Shown one piece after another: positions 1-12,037 of a stretch of DNA of 64,000 nucleotides. How positions within the stretch are numbered: position 1 is the stretch's first letter; each line of letters starts with the position of its first letter. This DNA is from Zelopaecilomyces penicillatus (taxonomy: Eukaryota > Ascomycota > Sordariomycetes > Hypocreales > Pseudodiploosporaceae), in assembly GCA_005765155.1 (NCBI GenBank), contig VCCP01000002.1, positions 4,526,001-4,590,000 on the forward strand, in the 5' to 3' direction. The notes beneath the pieces were generated by a model, which was not told the origin of the DNA, ran no database searches, and saw nothing but the letters and a program-made list of their open reading frames with translations. Made by a program: the position numbers and the translations under genes.

Positions 1-512
1 CTCTATCGAGCAGCTGTGGAAGAGGTGCCCGTAGCAGCCTACGAGCTTCCACTATCAAAAGCCGAAGTCCTAAAGGAGGGCAAAGATGTTACCATAATTT
101 CATACGGACAGCCTCTCTACAATTGCATGTCAGCCATCAAGCGGGCAGAGGAAGATTTTGGTATTTCTGTCGAGCTTGTTGATCTGCGGACGATCTATCC
201 GTGGGACAAGCAAACTGTGTTCGAGAGCGTTCGAAAGACTGGCAGAGCCATGGTGGTCCATGAGTCCATGGTGAATGCCGGTGTCGGAGCGGAGGTTGCA
301 GCGTCGATACAGGAAGACCCTGAAACATTCATCCGCATGGAGGCACCTGTTCTGCGAGTTGCTGGATGGAGCATTCACAACCCATTGCTCTTTGAGAAAT
401 ATCACGTTCCGGATGTTGCTAGTAAGTTGACATTGTCTTGGAGGTTTTGGGCATTATGGTTAACAATTTGACAGGAATTTACGACAACATTAAGAGGAGT
501 ATTGAGTATTAG
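1..512 (+). CDS. BCKDHB: Branched-chain 2-oxoacid dehydrogenase E1 subunit beta, C-terminal part
   Basis: Mitochondrial E1-beta of the branched-chain keto-acid dehydrogenase complex, which oxidatively decarboxylates the keto acids of Leu, Ile and Val using thiamine diphosphate. Only the C-terminal part is present; the gene starts before base 1. The reading frame is open from base 1 and shows the transketolase C-terminal domain: VTIISYGQPLY, then VELVDLRTIYPWD, then MVVHESMVNAGVGAEVAASI. These are hallmark blocks of E1-beta. Exon A ends at 421; an intron at 422-474 (gtaagt...acag) joins in phase to a short last exon, 475-512, encoding RIYDNIKRSIEY and the TAG. Without the intron the frame runs into unrelated residues. 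The PDH E1-beta paralogue is a less likely alternative; the HNPLLFEKYHVPD block near the end fits the branched-chain type better. Confidence 0.92.
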
Positions 513-926
513 GGAATGAGAATTTATGGGCGTCATGGAAGGACATGTGTTATCTCTGGTATGCTGGAGCAATTTCTATGTTAACAGCGAATAATAAAGA
601 AGAAAAGAGGCATAAAACTAAGCCTTCGAATCTATATATGTCGTACTCAAATTGCTCCTACCAAGGCAGCTTGACTGACACAGTAGGAAAAGCAACGTGA
701 CCGTGCTAGAGCGATACCTTAATTTACGTGTGTGTATCATACATGTCTGCAGTATTGGGCTAGCTAGCACCTGTCCATCTCCATGGTTAGACGCTGCCCC
801 TCGTACCTCTGTGCCCCACCCACGCCAATTCATCATCTCCTGCAAGCATATGTACAGCCAAGCAGCACACGCGCAACGCCATCATCTGTGATCTCTCTGT
901 GCTGGGTTGTTACGTTGCCACTCATC
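513..926. other. Intergenic, holds the leader of the capping-protein gene
   Basis: No reading frame with coding character. It contains the 3' end of the E1-beta transcript and the promoter and leader of the downstream actin-capping gene. No clear TATA box was seen. Confidence 0.6.
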
Positions 927-2137
927 ATGTCGCATCTGGACACCGTCTCCGCGTTTGTAGAGGGAGCTCCTCCTGGAGAGGTGAATTGTTCCGCCTCACT
1001 ATTCCGTCAACGCCCCCGCGTCACTGCAAGCTAACCGCCCGCCCCCTACAGCTCTCAGATGTCATCGCCGGTACGAAAGAAACCCTCCATTTCAGTGTAA
1101 TAGTATCTTGCGGCAGAGGCTGACCCTCCACTCGAAGACATCAAGGCACTTACAAACTCCTCGCCGAGCATTGTTTCCGAGCTCACGCCTGCCTTTGAGA
1201 AATATAACGAGGAGCAGTTCATTACGGTGAAGCTACCAGGAAGCAGTCAATCTGTGAGCAGCCTTACGAAATACGATGTTTTTGCGACCGGAGAGACTTA
1301 CCCAATACAATCTGCAATTAGGTTCTTATCAGCGTCCACAATTCGCTGGGTGACGGACGATACTACGATGTTGAGAGCTCCTCCAGCTTCCAAGTCGATC
1401 ACACAACACAGGCATGTAGAAAAGCGAGGCAACTACGCAGGATAGGTTCGACTTACTGACCGATCGATTAGAAAGCTAGCGGTGTGCAAAGCCATGTGCT
1501 TGAAGGACCCCAGACCGAATTAGTGTGAGCATCACCGAGACATGATTAGCAAGACCCAACAAACAAGGCTAACTCGAGATAAGTAAATCCACATTGAAGA
1601 ACCTGGAAGAATATGTCAAGGAGCACTTCCCTAGTGCCTCGTTTGGTGTTTATCCAATCGAATCGGACTCTAAGCTAGCCGTCATCATTGTGGCTAACAA
1701 GTACAGCCCCAATAACTTTTGGTGAGTCTAGCCTCTTGCCGAGCTAAGTTCATACAATGTATCAATGATCTGACCTCAACCCTTACAGGAATGGCCGATG
1801 GAGATCCCTTTACATATTTGAACCCGCGTCTGGACAGCTGGAAGGCTCCGTCAAAGTTGACGTCCACTACTATGAAGACGGCAACGTACGACTGCTCACC
1901 AACAAACCCGTTTTTGCCTCCATCCCCTCCGGTACCGGCGCTGGCATTGTCAAGGAGATTTCGGTCGCAGAGAGGAGGTATCAAGAGGATCTGAACAGAG
2001 GCTTCGTGAGCTTAAGCGAGGGAGCGTTTAAGGGATTGCGGCGACAGCTGCCAGTAACGAGACAGAAGATTGAGTGGGACCGGGTGACGAGTTACCGACT
2101 GGGACAAGATATTGGAGGTGGGGGTTCGAAGCGATAG
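927..2137 (+). CDS. cap1: F-actin-capping protein subunit alpha
   Basis: Alpha subunit of the CapZ heterodimer, which binds barbed ends of actin filaments and blocks growth there; acts in cortical actin patches. I read seven exons: 927-980, 1052-1070, 1138-1253, 1322-1411, 1472-1524, 1584-1721 and 1789-2137, giving about 272 residues, the usual family length. The start is set by MSHLDTVSAFVEGAPPGE, matching the conserved N-terminus. Later family blocks are AFEKYNEEQFITVKLPG, FGVYPIESDSKLAVIIVANK, NFWNGRWRSLYIFEP and the C-terminal RRQLPVTRQKIEWDRV. The fourth intron (1412-1471) appears to use a GC donor (cag|gcatgt) with an ordinary attag acceptor. Every junction keeps frame, but the short exon 1052-1070 and the GC donor rest on protein similarity alone. 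Confidence 0.92.
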
Positions 2138-2430
2138 ACATCTGCTAGCAGTATACGTGACGAGACGAGACGAGTAATGAAAGCCACCATAAGCTCCTTT
2201 GCGATTGCACTCAACTATATGTCTAGAACCTGACCGGATAGGTCAGGTAGTAGCACATTGTCACATGTTGTGTGGTTACGGGGCCGGGGAGCAGAAGTGT
2301 CTTTGAACGTGGTGTTTCGTAGAGAAGCACGAGGCTTCTACAGCGAACCTCGGAACCACACGGCTATATGCCGTAATGAAAACACAATCATACCACAGTG
2401 CTCACATATCCCCATGATATCTCGTTCAGG
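2138..2430. other. Intergenic between cap1 and the 2.4-2.9 kb remnant
   Basis: Downstream sequence of cap1. No coding frame, RNA gene or repeat was recognised. Confidence 0.5.
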
Positions 2431-2936
2431 CTAATCTACCCCGCAACCAGGAGGACATGGAATTATGATATGGTCGCTACTCAGTTTCGATTTCCCGTAC
2501 AGCCACTCTGCAACCACGAAGTTGCCGATTTTATTGCATACTGGCTCAATCCAAGCAGGGCTCAGTGCTCCATCTATGGCTGAGGCAAATTCCTCCATAC
2601 TAGTAAGAAGACCTGATACAAATTTCTTGCCCAACGAACCAACAAGTTCTTGATAGATGACGTGTGGTGACCCTCGACCAACAATGAGATTACAGTATTC
2701 CCAACAAGCGAAAAGGCGTCGTCGGCGGCTTTAAAGAATGGGTCGATATTGCCCCGGAGGTTTTCCAGCGCTTGAGAGTAGCTAGAGTCAACGGCATTCC
2801 GAAGGATTCGGCAACGGACGGCGAATGGATGAATACGGTCCGGCGGAGCAACCACTATGCTTACTGGTATGGCTCCGTATGAGGAACAGTTGACGGCCAA
2901 CCGACCAATGGCAGATGTGTTTGCGGTAATATGCAA
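2431..2936 (-). pseudogene. Gene remnant split between two frames, unknown family
   Basis: On the minus strand an ATG at 2936 opens a frame encoding RILRNAVDSSYSQALENLRG and DPFFKAADDAFSLVGN. Near 2690-2700 the coding character passes to another minus frame, which reads LIVGRGSPHVIYQELVGSLG, then MEEFASAIDGALSPAW, then VCNKIGNFVVAEWLYGK, and ends at a stop at 2431. The two halves read as one roughly 165-residue protein interrupted by a shift of one base (or a 2-base change). No GT-AG intron was seen at the switch. I do not recognise the family. It may be a decayed gene, a sequencing error, or two unrelated open frames. Confidence 0.4.
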
Positions 2937-3218
2937 ATCTGTGATTGGCTAGTTGGCGAGACCTGCACAGACCAATGGGGCAACACTGGCGGATGCGTGC
3001 AGGACAGCCTTTTTCTAATGCGACTATACTCCTGACTTAGTCTAGCCCAGTCAATTTATTACACTTGCTGGACCCTGTTGCTCCTTGCACGGAAACAATA
3101 ATCCTCCTCTCTCCACGCAATCCTAGCAAACAACTCAACCTCGACAAGACAACCTCTACCCAGAAAAGCCCAAAAAATCCTTTGCCCGAGGCAATTTCAA
3201 AACCACCACACCGCCAAA
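2937..3218. other. Promoter and leader region of cytochrome b5
   Basis: No coding frame. The last 150 bases are C/A-rich and poor in G, as is common in highly expressed fungal leaders, and lead straight into the cytochrome b5 ATG at 3219. Confidence 0.5.
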
Positions 3219-3839
3219 ATGTCACAGGAATTTACCTACCAAGATGTTGCTGAGCACAACACCAAGCGGGACATGTATGTCGTTGTCCACGACAAGGTCT
3301 ACGACTGCGCCAAGTTCATCGACGAACACCCGTACGTTAACATCTCTCCCTCACCGCCACTCTCTCTATGAGGAATGATCTTCTTAGAGAGAATATTCTG
3401 CCGTTTCGCTTTGTAAAACATATGTGCATCTGCGACTGACAAGCCATTTTTTTTTTCAACATTAGTGGTGGTGAGGAGGTCATGCTAGACGTTGCTGGCC
3501 AGGACGCCACAGAAGCTTTCGAGGATGTTGGCCACAGCGACGAGGCCCGGGAGACTCTGGAGCAGCTGCTTGTTGGCACCCTGAAGCGCCAGGTGAGCTT
3601 AACAGCCCATGGAAACATATTACTGTCCCAGACAATAGCCTCGAGCCCTCCCGACTAATCCCTCTTGGCAGCCTGGTGATCCCTCCCCCAAGCCTCAAGT
3701 CAATACCCCCTCCGCCTCTGGTAACAACGCCGACTCAACCGGCTTCGGTATTGGCCTCTACGCCTTCGTCTTGCTCGGCGGTGCTCTCGCCTACGGCTAC
3801 TACCACTTCCAGCAGACCCAGCAGCAACAGGCTGCGTAA
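3219..3839 (+). CDS. Cytochrome b5, ER membrane-anchored
   Basis: Small haem protein that passes electrons to lipid desaturases, sterol enzymes and some P450s on the cytosolic face of the ER. Three exons, 3219-3331, 3466-3592 and 3672-3839, give 135 residues. The b5 fold is clear: FTYQDVAEHNTKRDMYVVV, then the haem-ligand motif HPGG with His37, then the second ligand in DVGHSDEA at His61. A Ser/Asn/Pro linker leads to one C-terminal hydrophobic segment (GFGIGLYAFVLLGGALAYGY) and a short Gln-rich tail, which makes it a tail-anchored protein. Intron 1 (3332-3465) falls inside the codon for Pro of HPGG and has a long T run before its acceptor. It is a possible partner for the Erg6 and P450 genes in this window, though those lie 37 kb away. 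Confidence 0.96.
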
Positions 3840-4751
3840 GCCACTTGACGAACATTAAATGAAGGGAAAGGAAGAAAATGAAGATCGTGCAATGACATTA
3901 ATGGGAGGGGCCAGAGTCATACCGAATGGGAGACGCCCTTTCCATTCTTTTTTTTACGATTTACCAGAGAGCTCTACAGATGGGCTGAGTGGGTGTTTTA
4001 TCCTTGGTTCTCTGCAGATAGGGGCGGGGGGGGGAGTCTTTTGTGCTTCTGTTTTGAAAGCGACATACACTGGGTATAGATGTCCTACTACCTAGCATTT
4101 CTTGCACTGTGACATGGCACATTGTTCATGGTAGATTTTATCTTGTAGAAAAGACTACAAGAACTAGATATTGCTTTTAATTCGAGAGCGTGATTTGACG
4201 CTGCACTATTGATCCAGATAGTAGCCAGACATCGTTCCCCTCCAACCCTCATCAGGGGTTTCATTGATAACAAAAATTCTGGCCAGATCTCTTTGCATGC
4301 GCCCCCCACTGCTGGCTAAGTGGCGCCACAAACTTTTTTAGCTCCTGAGATCAAGTACCCACTCAAGCCACAACTTGATAAGCACACTATCAGTCCAGGC
4401 GTAAAGTCGCGCCACAGACCTGTGATAGCCTTCAGGCAACTTCCCATCATCATCAAAGCTTTGTGCTGCCAAAACCTTCGGTCGTCAACGTTCATCCTCT
4501 TGGCCGCTATCAAACTGTCATGGCCTCCAAACAGCCCATAGCACCATCAAGCTTTGCGCTCTGAAATCTGTAATAGCCAACGTCCATCCTCTTGGCCGCG
4601 ACTCGACCTTTTCTCTCCTTCATCAACACTTTCGCTTCAAACTTATTTTCTCTCACTCACTCACTCACCCTCACTCTCTGTCACGCGCGCGCACTCTCTT
4701 TCTCGTTTGACCCAAGAAGAAAAAAGAAAAGAAGGAATACCCATAATCAAG
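3840..4751. other. Intergenic, with pyrimidine-rich leader of TFIIE-beta
   Basis: It holds the cytochrome b5 3' region, including a G run near 4027. From about 4620 to 4735 it becomes a CT-rich tract with CTCACTCACTCACCCTCACT-type repeats, ending at the TFIIE-beta ATG. The upstream frame continues open to 4554, but its composition is that of a leader, not a protein. Confidence 0.55.
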
Positions 4752-5675
4752 ATGTCGTCTTACTTAGAAAAGCAGTCCTCGGCCTTTAAGGGCACGCTCG
4801 CTTCGGCGGCCTCCAAGATCTCCAACCCGCTGAGTTCAAAAGTTGCCAGCCAACTGAGCGCAAAGGTCACATCATCACTCGCTCCTCCATCACCATCACC
4901 ATCCGCTGCATCCGACAGCAACACGCCGACGGCAAAGCGCAAGCGGGATGCACTCCCCGAAATCCCCTTCTCGCAGCCGCAGCTTACGGGCTATGGCTCC
5001 GAAGTCAAGACACAGATGACATTTGCGGTGGAATACCTAAAAAAGAAGGGCGAGCCCAAGACAATCACAGACATCATTGACCACCTGAGTCTGATGAACT
5101 ACACAGAGGAGCACAAGAAGGAGTTGACCGAAGGACTGAGAGGTCACCCAAGGATTGACTGGAAGCCAGACGGGAGTCTGCGAGAGCAGACATGGAAGAC
5201 TGGAATGTATGAGCACCGGCCCATCATTCCCGGCGTCAAGGATGCTATATCACTGGTTGCCCACTTACAACGCAAGACGGACGCCTCAGGCGTCTCCGTC
5301 AAGGACCTCAAGGACGGCTGGCCCGACTGCGAGGATACTCTGACAAAGTTGGAGAACCAGCATAAAATCCTTGTTGTCCGTACCAAAAAAGACAACTTCC
5401 CTCGCTATGTCTGGGCTGACGATGTCTCCCTACACAACTCGGTTCAGCCAGAGTTTCAAGCCATGTGGCGCCGTGTGCAGCTGCCCAGTCTTGACGACAT
5501 GCACCGCAAGCTCGTCAGCGTCGGTCAGAAGCCCACGAGCGAAGACCCACGCAAGACAGGTCCCACTACTACCAAACCCAAAATACAAAAGAAGCGAGCC
5601 AACAACCGCATGAGCAAGGCTACCAATGTGCATATGACGCACTTGCTACATGACTACAGCGGCATGAGAAGATGA
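4752..5675 (+). CDS. TFA2: Transcription initiation factor IIE subunit beta (Tfa2)
   Basis: Beta subunit of TFIIE, which with TFIIE-alpha helps recruit and regulate TFIIH during RNA polymerase II initiation in the nucleus. One exon of 307 residues. A Ser/Pro-rich basic N-terminus (about residues 1-75, with TAKRKRDALPEIP) precedes the winged-helix core: FAVEYLKKKGEPKTITDII, then LTEGLRGHPRIDWKPDG. A second helical region follows (KDLKDGWPDC, then LVVRTKKDNFPRYVWADD). The C-terminus is very basic (KPKIQKKRANNRMSKATNVH), as is usual in the family. I chose the ATG at 4752, after the CT-rich leader. The frame is open upstream to 4554, but that stretch is Ser/Leu/His low-complexity sequence and unlikely to be translated. 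Confidence 0.92.
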   Translation: MSSYLEKQSSAFKGTLASAASKISNPLSSKVASQLSAKVTSSLAPPSPSPSAASDSNTPTAKRKRDALPEIPFSQPQLTGYGSEVKTQMTFAVEYLKKKGEPKTITDIIDHLSLMNYTEEHKKELTEGLRGHPRIDWKPDGSLREQTWKTGMYEHRPIIPGVKDAISLVAHLQRKTDASGVSVKDLKDGWPDCEDTLTKLENQHKILVVRTKKDNFPRYVWADDVSLHNSVQPEFQAMWRRVQLPSLDDMHRKLVSVGQKPTSEDPRKTGPTTTKPKIQKKRANNRMSKATNVHMTHLLHDYSGMRR

Positions 5676-6840
5676 ACAAAAAACATACAAAGTCAAAATT
5701 AGGCTATGCTAGGCTAGCAATGAATTATAATAAGCTTTTGGCCACATATTGAGAAGAACTTTTCTCCCATTGTTGTTGTTGGTAGCGTAACGAACAGCAT
5801 TGTACATCAGGTCGGTAATGGATTCTATTTTACATGTAATTATATCAACTGCTATCAAGTGTTACTATTCGCACCATACCCATTTTATTGCGCATATTCT
5901 GCCAAGTCATTGCGGAGAGCTATTAAACATATCACAACCAATGCAACCAGTCCATAATTGGAAAGCTGCTGCTATTGAATTTAATATATAAATAGTATTG
6001 CTGTTCGCATATTACTATTAATACCACACCTCCATTTTATAACCTGCTACACTCTTGAATATAATTACAGTTTACCATATTGGGTATATCAGTAGGCCGC
6101 TGTTAATTAGGCAGGCCATACCAGAATCATACAAAAGCATGGCTATCACAACGTAGACCATAGCGCAGGCAGACCACGGTGTACCAAGGCCATGATATAC
6201 GTGATAGAACTTGGCAGTTAATTTTGAAACAGTGCAGGTAATGCAAGTTGCCTCTATATGATGACTACAGATTATATAACCTCAAATTTGGGGTGTGCAA
6301 GCGTGGCTTCAAGGGGTGCACAGGCTGCAATGTCAGATGGCAAAAAAAGTAATGTGCTAATACCAGTACTCTATATAAATTATTTGAAGGAATTGATCGG
6401 GCTAAGGCTTGCGTTGTCACTATATCATTGATTTCAATGTAGTCTCTATCAAGTTAAATCGAGCCTGTAGTTTGCAGACCAAAATAATTTTTGTCTCGTT
6501 CAAACTCATCCATTCGTTGTGTCTATAAACATTCATGGCCATTGATAGCCCCCACTCCTTCCTGGAGTTGTCATAATAAACGACATAAGACATTAACGCA
6601 TGCTCGTGAAATGTAGAGTCACCGCCACCCAAGACAGAACTCCGGCCCCAATGCATGTACAGTTATGATGTTCATCCCATCCCCAAAAGAAAAAAAATGA
6701 AGAGTTGAAAAAAAAAATGAAGAGGTAAAAAAAATCTAACGAGCCCGCCCGTCTCTTACACATGAGGAAGAAGAAGATGATGATGAAAAAGCAAAAAAAG
6801 ACAAAAGGGGCAGTCAATGAGTCAAGGAAGTTGCTCAGAA
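5676..6840. other. AT-rich intergenic stretch
   Basis: Clearly AT-rich between about 5690 and 6500, with similar phrases at 5850-5880 and 5985-6035 (attactatt...accatacc-like). The end, 6680-6810, is purine-rich with A runs. No gene was seen. The AT bias fits an old mutated (RIP-like) insertion or plain spacer. Confidence 0.45.
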
Positions 6841-7566
6841 CTACCGCGCCATGCGGATCTTGTCAAACAGGTTCTGAAAGACAGGCGCCTCTTGGTAGCC
6901 GCCGACCTTGTACTTGCCCTGAACAACAACACAGGGAACGGCCTCGACGCCGCGCAGCTGCCGGTTCTCCTCAACCTCGGCATCGACCCTGCGGCCAGCA
7001 TCCTCGTCCTCAAGCTCAAGGCGCACACGGCCCTCAGGGATGCCAGCCTCAACGCCAATTGCTACGAGCCAGTCCTCGTCTGTGATGTCGCGACCATCCT
7101 CAAAATGGCCTTGGAAGAGCTGCTCAACGACCTGGGCCTGGGCGTCGGGACCTTGCTCCTGTAGGGCAAGGGAGATAAGCTTGTGGGCATTGCGGGTGGG
7201 GCCGGATCGGCCACGGATGGAGAAGGCAATATCCTGCTTGGCGCCGACTGTCTGGATGCGGTTGAGGAACTCTGCGTAATCGGCCGGGCTACCAGCTTTC
7301 TCGTACATGGTTCGCTTGTCCAAGTCTAAATGGTGGTTAGCGGATATGTTCACCTATCGGGGCAACTTCTGCCTTGCTTGGCTTAGATGAGAGGAAAACG
7401 CACTCTTTTTCATGAGAGGATTGATATAAAACGGCTTCCAGGCCACTTCAAATTGCATCTCTGGATGCACTGCCTGGTACTGCGCCATGAGTTCCTCCAA
7501 ACTATGCTTCTCAATGAAGCACCAAGGACATAGCAGGTCCGCGTAGATGTCGATCTTGACAACCAT
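6841..7566 (-). CDS. DsbA/FrnE-family thioredoxin-fold oxidoreductase
   Basis: Thioredoxin-fold protein of the DSBA/2-hydroxychromene-2-carboxylate isomerase family (FrnE-like); substrate unknown. Two exons, 7566-7404 and 7325-6841, joined across intron 7326-7403, give 215 residues. The N-terminus carries IDIYADLLCPWCFIEK, with the CPWC redox-type motif just after strand one. Later family blocks are AFSIRGRSGPTRNAHKLI, then GHFEDGRDITDEDWLV, and at the end GVEAVPCVVVQGKYKVGGYQ, containing the cis-Pro loop. The frame is open upstream; an alternative ATG at 7671 would add a 35-residue Arg/Ala-rich leader that could act as a mitochondrial signal. I prefer 7566 because the family fold begins immediately. 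Confidence 0.86.
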
Positions 7567-10500
7567 CCTATTTGCTAGCCGAGCCGACGACAACTTGTCA
7601 CCGTGTCGTCTTAGAGCAGCTGCTCTAATACCAATCTCGTCGTGTCGTGTAGCAACCTGCGGCGCTCCCATGATGTAAGACGAAGGGAAGGCGGGAGAGA
7701 CGAGAGGTGGGGGGCGTCGATGGACGGAAGTTGCAGTGACAGTGACACTTGATTGCGATTTGGCAAGGCTATATAGGTGTAGTAGGCAGCCTACTATTTG
7801 CAGACCAAGAGAGACCGAGAGAGTAGGAGAGCGGGAGGGCAACAAAATGTGTGTGTGTGATGAGCAGTATGGTGGCCAAGAGCTTGGTTGTTATATGTGT
7901 GATCCAACGTATAATCGGGGCCACAGCAGGTAGGCCCAGGGAGCGGTTATGGCTTTATTATCAAACACGCGGCTCTTGGCCTACGCCGAAAAGGCAGATG
8001 CGCTCCGCCCGTGGCCGACGGCGCCTGCGCCTGGCTGCCGGACCAAGGCCGTTTCATTTGGGGCTGCTGCATGGTGAGTGAGGAAGATAGATAATCAGAA
8101 AATCAGAAAAAACGGACGATGCATACTTGATGCGTCCTCCATGATGCAGAACGCCGCACGGACCAGGGGGCAGAGGAGGAAGGGGGGTCCACACCGGCGA
8201 CGGCGCCTGCCCTCTAGGTAATACGGCACAGCCATGTCCCAGCAGAGGCCGCGGTACAGGCTGGCCGGCGCGACTTCGTATGGCGAGGGCATGTAGCGCT
8301 GTGGCTTGAGGGAGAGCCCGCTGGAGTCGTTCTGCTGGAAATCACTGGGAGCCTGCAGCCGTGGCCCTGCAGGCTGCAGCTGTGCCTACCTCCACTGTAT
8401 TATAGCCTTGCAAACCAGCAGCACAGGCATCAAACTACCAGACGCCAGACATTTGACTTTGCTTTGGACCAGGACCAGCGCAAAAATAAACCCACCCCGC
8501 TTTCCGATCCCCGGCGGGCGGGCATCTTGAATAGTAATACAGTATGTGCTTGGGCAATGGCAAAAGATTACAAATCGTAAAATCATTTTAGCCCTCGTTA
8601 TGGGTATGAAAGTATGGATGGAGTGCTCAGGATTACCACCCAACACGGCCTGGTCTGTCTGGTGGCTTTTTCTTTTCTTTGCTTTGCTTTTCTTTGCATT
8701 CTCAGCAGGGACTTGTTGTATATAATACACAGCTGGAATGAGGGTTTTCTGGAAGCCCCCTCCCCCCAAAAGAATGAAAACATCAAAAAGTGAACAGGAG
8801 AAACACACAATTGTGAGGTAAAACAGGGTTCAGATCTTTCTTTGAACCGAACAGAAAGATGAAACTGCCATTTAAACTTTTTTGTGTGTTTCGCTTTCAG
8901 CTGCCTTCTGTTTTGTTTGTTTGTTTGCGGCGGCCACTTCCGTCGTTTAACACAATCCCATCGGATCCATAGATTCCCACCACACAACCCATCGGTGAGG
9001 CTAACAAAGCTGGGGGGGCTTGTACTCCGCATTTGGGAGAGAGGAAACACGGAGGGTTCGCTCCAGCGTCCCCTCCCCAAGATCTCTAAAGATGCACCAA
9101 CCAGCTGCGTGTCTAAGAAGTTAGCGTTTCTTCCTCTTCTCATGAACGGCAACGACCCTGAGAAAAAAAAATCGGTTAGGCTAATTAAGATAGATGGGTT
9201 TGGGGGAGGCAGCTTGACTCGGTATTTGGCCGTTTGTAGCTGTGACTTGCCCAAAGCACAAAACGGACTGCCCACAGCCGGTGAAAGTAGAGGGGAAAAT
9301 AATGGATATTTTTTTCTTAGCTAGCCTCCATGAATAGTTCAATTCTAGGTCTGCGAGTTTTCAAACATTGGACCGCCAAAAAATAACAAATGCCTTAAAA
9401 GTTCCCGATACAGCGTCAATGGTTCACGTCAGTGACGATCGGCCTTAGTCGCCCAACGCCAAAATGGAAAAAAGAAAGATGGTTGCTAAGTTTACCTACT
9501 TGTGTTGAAACATGTGTACGCAGTAATATGTGTGTGCCCCCCCCCCCCCCCCCTTGCTAGAGGAATGACATGCACGCAGACATCGGCCTGCGTCAGCGCG
9601 ATTAGTGAACAGGAACTTGACGTTGCTTCACCCCCGAAAACGTTTGTGCTGTAATTACAGCCTTGTAATCTGTAATCCGTTACGTGTCAATGTACCTTGC
9701 CAGCTAAACCTAGGTACTATAATTTAGTACCTACAGACAGATCTGTCATCAGAACTTCCCCAGTAGGAAGATATCGTGAAATAGTAACAGGACCACAAAA
9801 GGGATCCCAATTCCAAAGAAGCACCGAGCAGGAACGCCTGGCCCTCAATGTTGGTCGAGAAACATACATGACCTGACACCTGATATCTTGTCCCTCCCTA
9901 CCGATCGTTTTCGGCTGCCCGAATAGCCGCGCCGGGCCCCATCTGCAAGTTAACCCACATGCCTATTTTATGCGGGGCTCTGCATTTGAACGGTGAACCT
10001 ACCTCATGTACTAAAACAACAACAAACTTGCAACCCTTTTTTTTTGTTGCTGCTTTTAGTACTTTTGGCGCGCACACACATACAAATAAAGCCAAAACGG
10101 CTGTATAGGTAACTTATGTTTACTCATCAAGCACCCATCAACCCAACACACACCACAACATTTCTCCACAGCCCACATGCAAAAGTCACTACCCCAAACT
10201 CTCTCGTGTCAGTGAGCACAACAAAACGTCACGTCACGTCTGATTGATTCACCGATGTTTTGGTTTCACATGAAAGGGGGTCACTGGATTGTATCATATC
10301 TCTGTACACTCTCATGCTTTTATAACAATACCGATGCTATTTGCAAGGTAGGTTCCCGATATCAACCACCTCAGGAGGCCCCTTCTATCACTGCTACTAC
10401 CACTACCACCACTACTAATCATTTATTAGGTACGGCAAGACACGCACAGCTAAAAGCTCCATGTTAGTGTACATAGGTACATGTACGTGCCCACTCGCTA

Positions 10501-12037
10501 TTCGTCGCTACCGCTGAAACGTCATCGCCTCCACTCCTCCTCCCCAGACATAATACGGTAGTAGAGAAAGGAACCTGAATAGTAATCAGAATCAGCCCAT
10601 TACATCCCCCCCCCCGATCCTATATATTGCTTCACAATTGAGTACACTTCAATAATCGAACCAGTATTTTTTTTCCTTCTTTTGCGCGCTCCCGTTCCAT
10701 TCTCCTAGTTCGAAAAGCCCGTCTCATGCAGGGTCCTCGGCCACACCTCTTTCTCCAATACCGACCGACCGACGCAGCATCATCGTCCTACTGAGCTTTT
10801 CTTTTTTTCTTCTTCACTGCTTAAAACTAGCCATCGGACCGTACAATCTGTGTGGAGGAAACTATTGATATAAATATTATCAACCAGTCTACGATGCCGA
10901 GATGAACCCTGGTCAGCGCCTCTACTGGGTTTCAGGTTCCACCAGACTAATCCAAAATACCCATTGGTAATTAATTATACGACTCAGTCTACGCCTGTTA
11001 GACACGTTGATAACGGGCCTGTCTCTCTCCGGATTTCTACTTTCCCTCTCAGCACGGCTCACGCCACCTTTATTCCCTCACCGCCAGCACAAAGGCAACG
11101 TGAAAGGCGCATCCGACAATCAGCGAAAAACTAATCATTCATCACCGACCATGGTCCTAGTCGTATTTCACATCTCGCCTTCCTTGTCCAGTGATCATTG
11201 GGGAAGTCATTTTCATTCTACATTAACCGTTTCACCAACCCATACATACCTAGGTATCTAAAGGTACACCATTGCTCCCTCACCATGTCGTAGTTGTCGG
11301 GTGTCTAGGTATTGTCACTCGTCGAGGCAGTTCTAGTTGCTTGAAAAATGAAAAATCAAACAGACCTACATCACCATTATGAGAATGTAGTCAAACACAC
11401 GGGGATAAAAGCATTGCAACCTAATCGAGTTTAAATATGACTTTGCGTCTATTTGTCTACACTATGCAAATGCGCCCTAAAAGAAGCCGAGCTTCCTACT
11501 GCTCAGTCCACTTTGTATGTTTCATCCCCACCAGATTTGGTATAGGCCCCCTTCCAGGGCGAAATGTAGCTGTGGTAGGTTCCTCATAAACTCCTGCCCT
11601 TCTAGCCCTTTTGTGCATCATGGGAGAAAAAAGAAAAGGAAATCAAAGCAAAACATTGGGTCATCAAGTATCCGGCCGCCATTCTATCGATCGATCTTCC
11701 AAACTAGACAAAGAAGAGAAACAAGAAACAACAAAAAAGAAGAAGAAAAGGGAATTAGGGTGCATCAGAACCGGCCCTTTCCATTGAAGTAAAAGGTACG
11801 AGCGACATTGGGTAATGTTGCTACCAAATTAGGTATAAGGTGATGATGAGGAAGTAGGTTGTAAAATTCCAATGCAATCAGGAGAGAAGTTGTGCTGAAA
11901 ATAACCTCCTCGGAGCCCAGTTGGCTGAGGGTCAGCGATTAGGTGGTAAATACAGCGGGTATATGTGGTGTTCGTTTTTACGACAAGTCGTAATGAGGCG
12001 CCAATTCGTCAGAGTCCGGTGGCAGTAATTGGTCCAT
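7567..12037. other. 4.5 kb gene-poor stretch, DsbA-like gene to C2H2 factor
   Basis: No frame has convincing coding character. The longest open frame (minus, 8598-9275) is low-complexity and overlaps an equally open plus-strand frame. Visible content is short repeats and homopolymers, including a run of 17 C at 9537-9553, CCCCCC near 10608-10614, and T and A runs. Sequence near 12038 will include the 3' untranslated region of the C2H2 gene. Confidence 0.5.

Noticed and set aside
4554..4751. N-terminal extension of TFIIE-beta from the ATG at 4554
   Set aside because: CT-rich leader-type sequence with Ser/Leu/His low-complexity translation; the family N-terminus starts at 4752.
8598..9275. 225-codon minus-strand open frame
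   Set aside because: Low-complexity, overlaps an equally open plus-strand frame of 146 codons, and shows no family signature.
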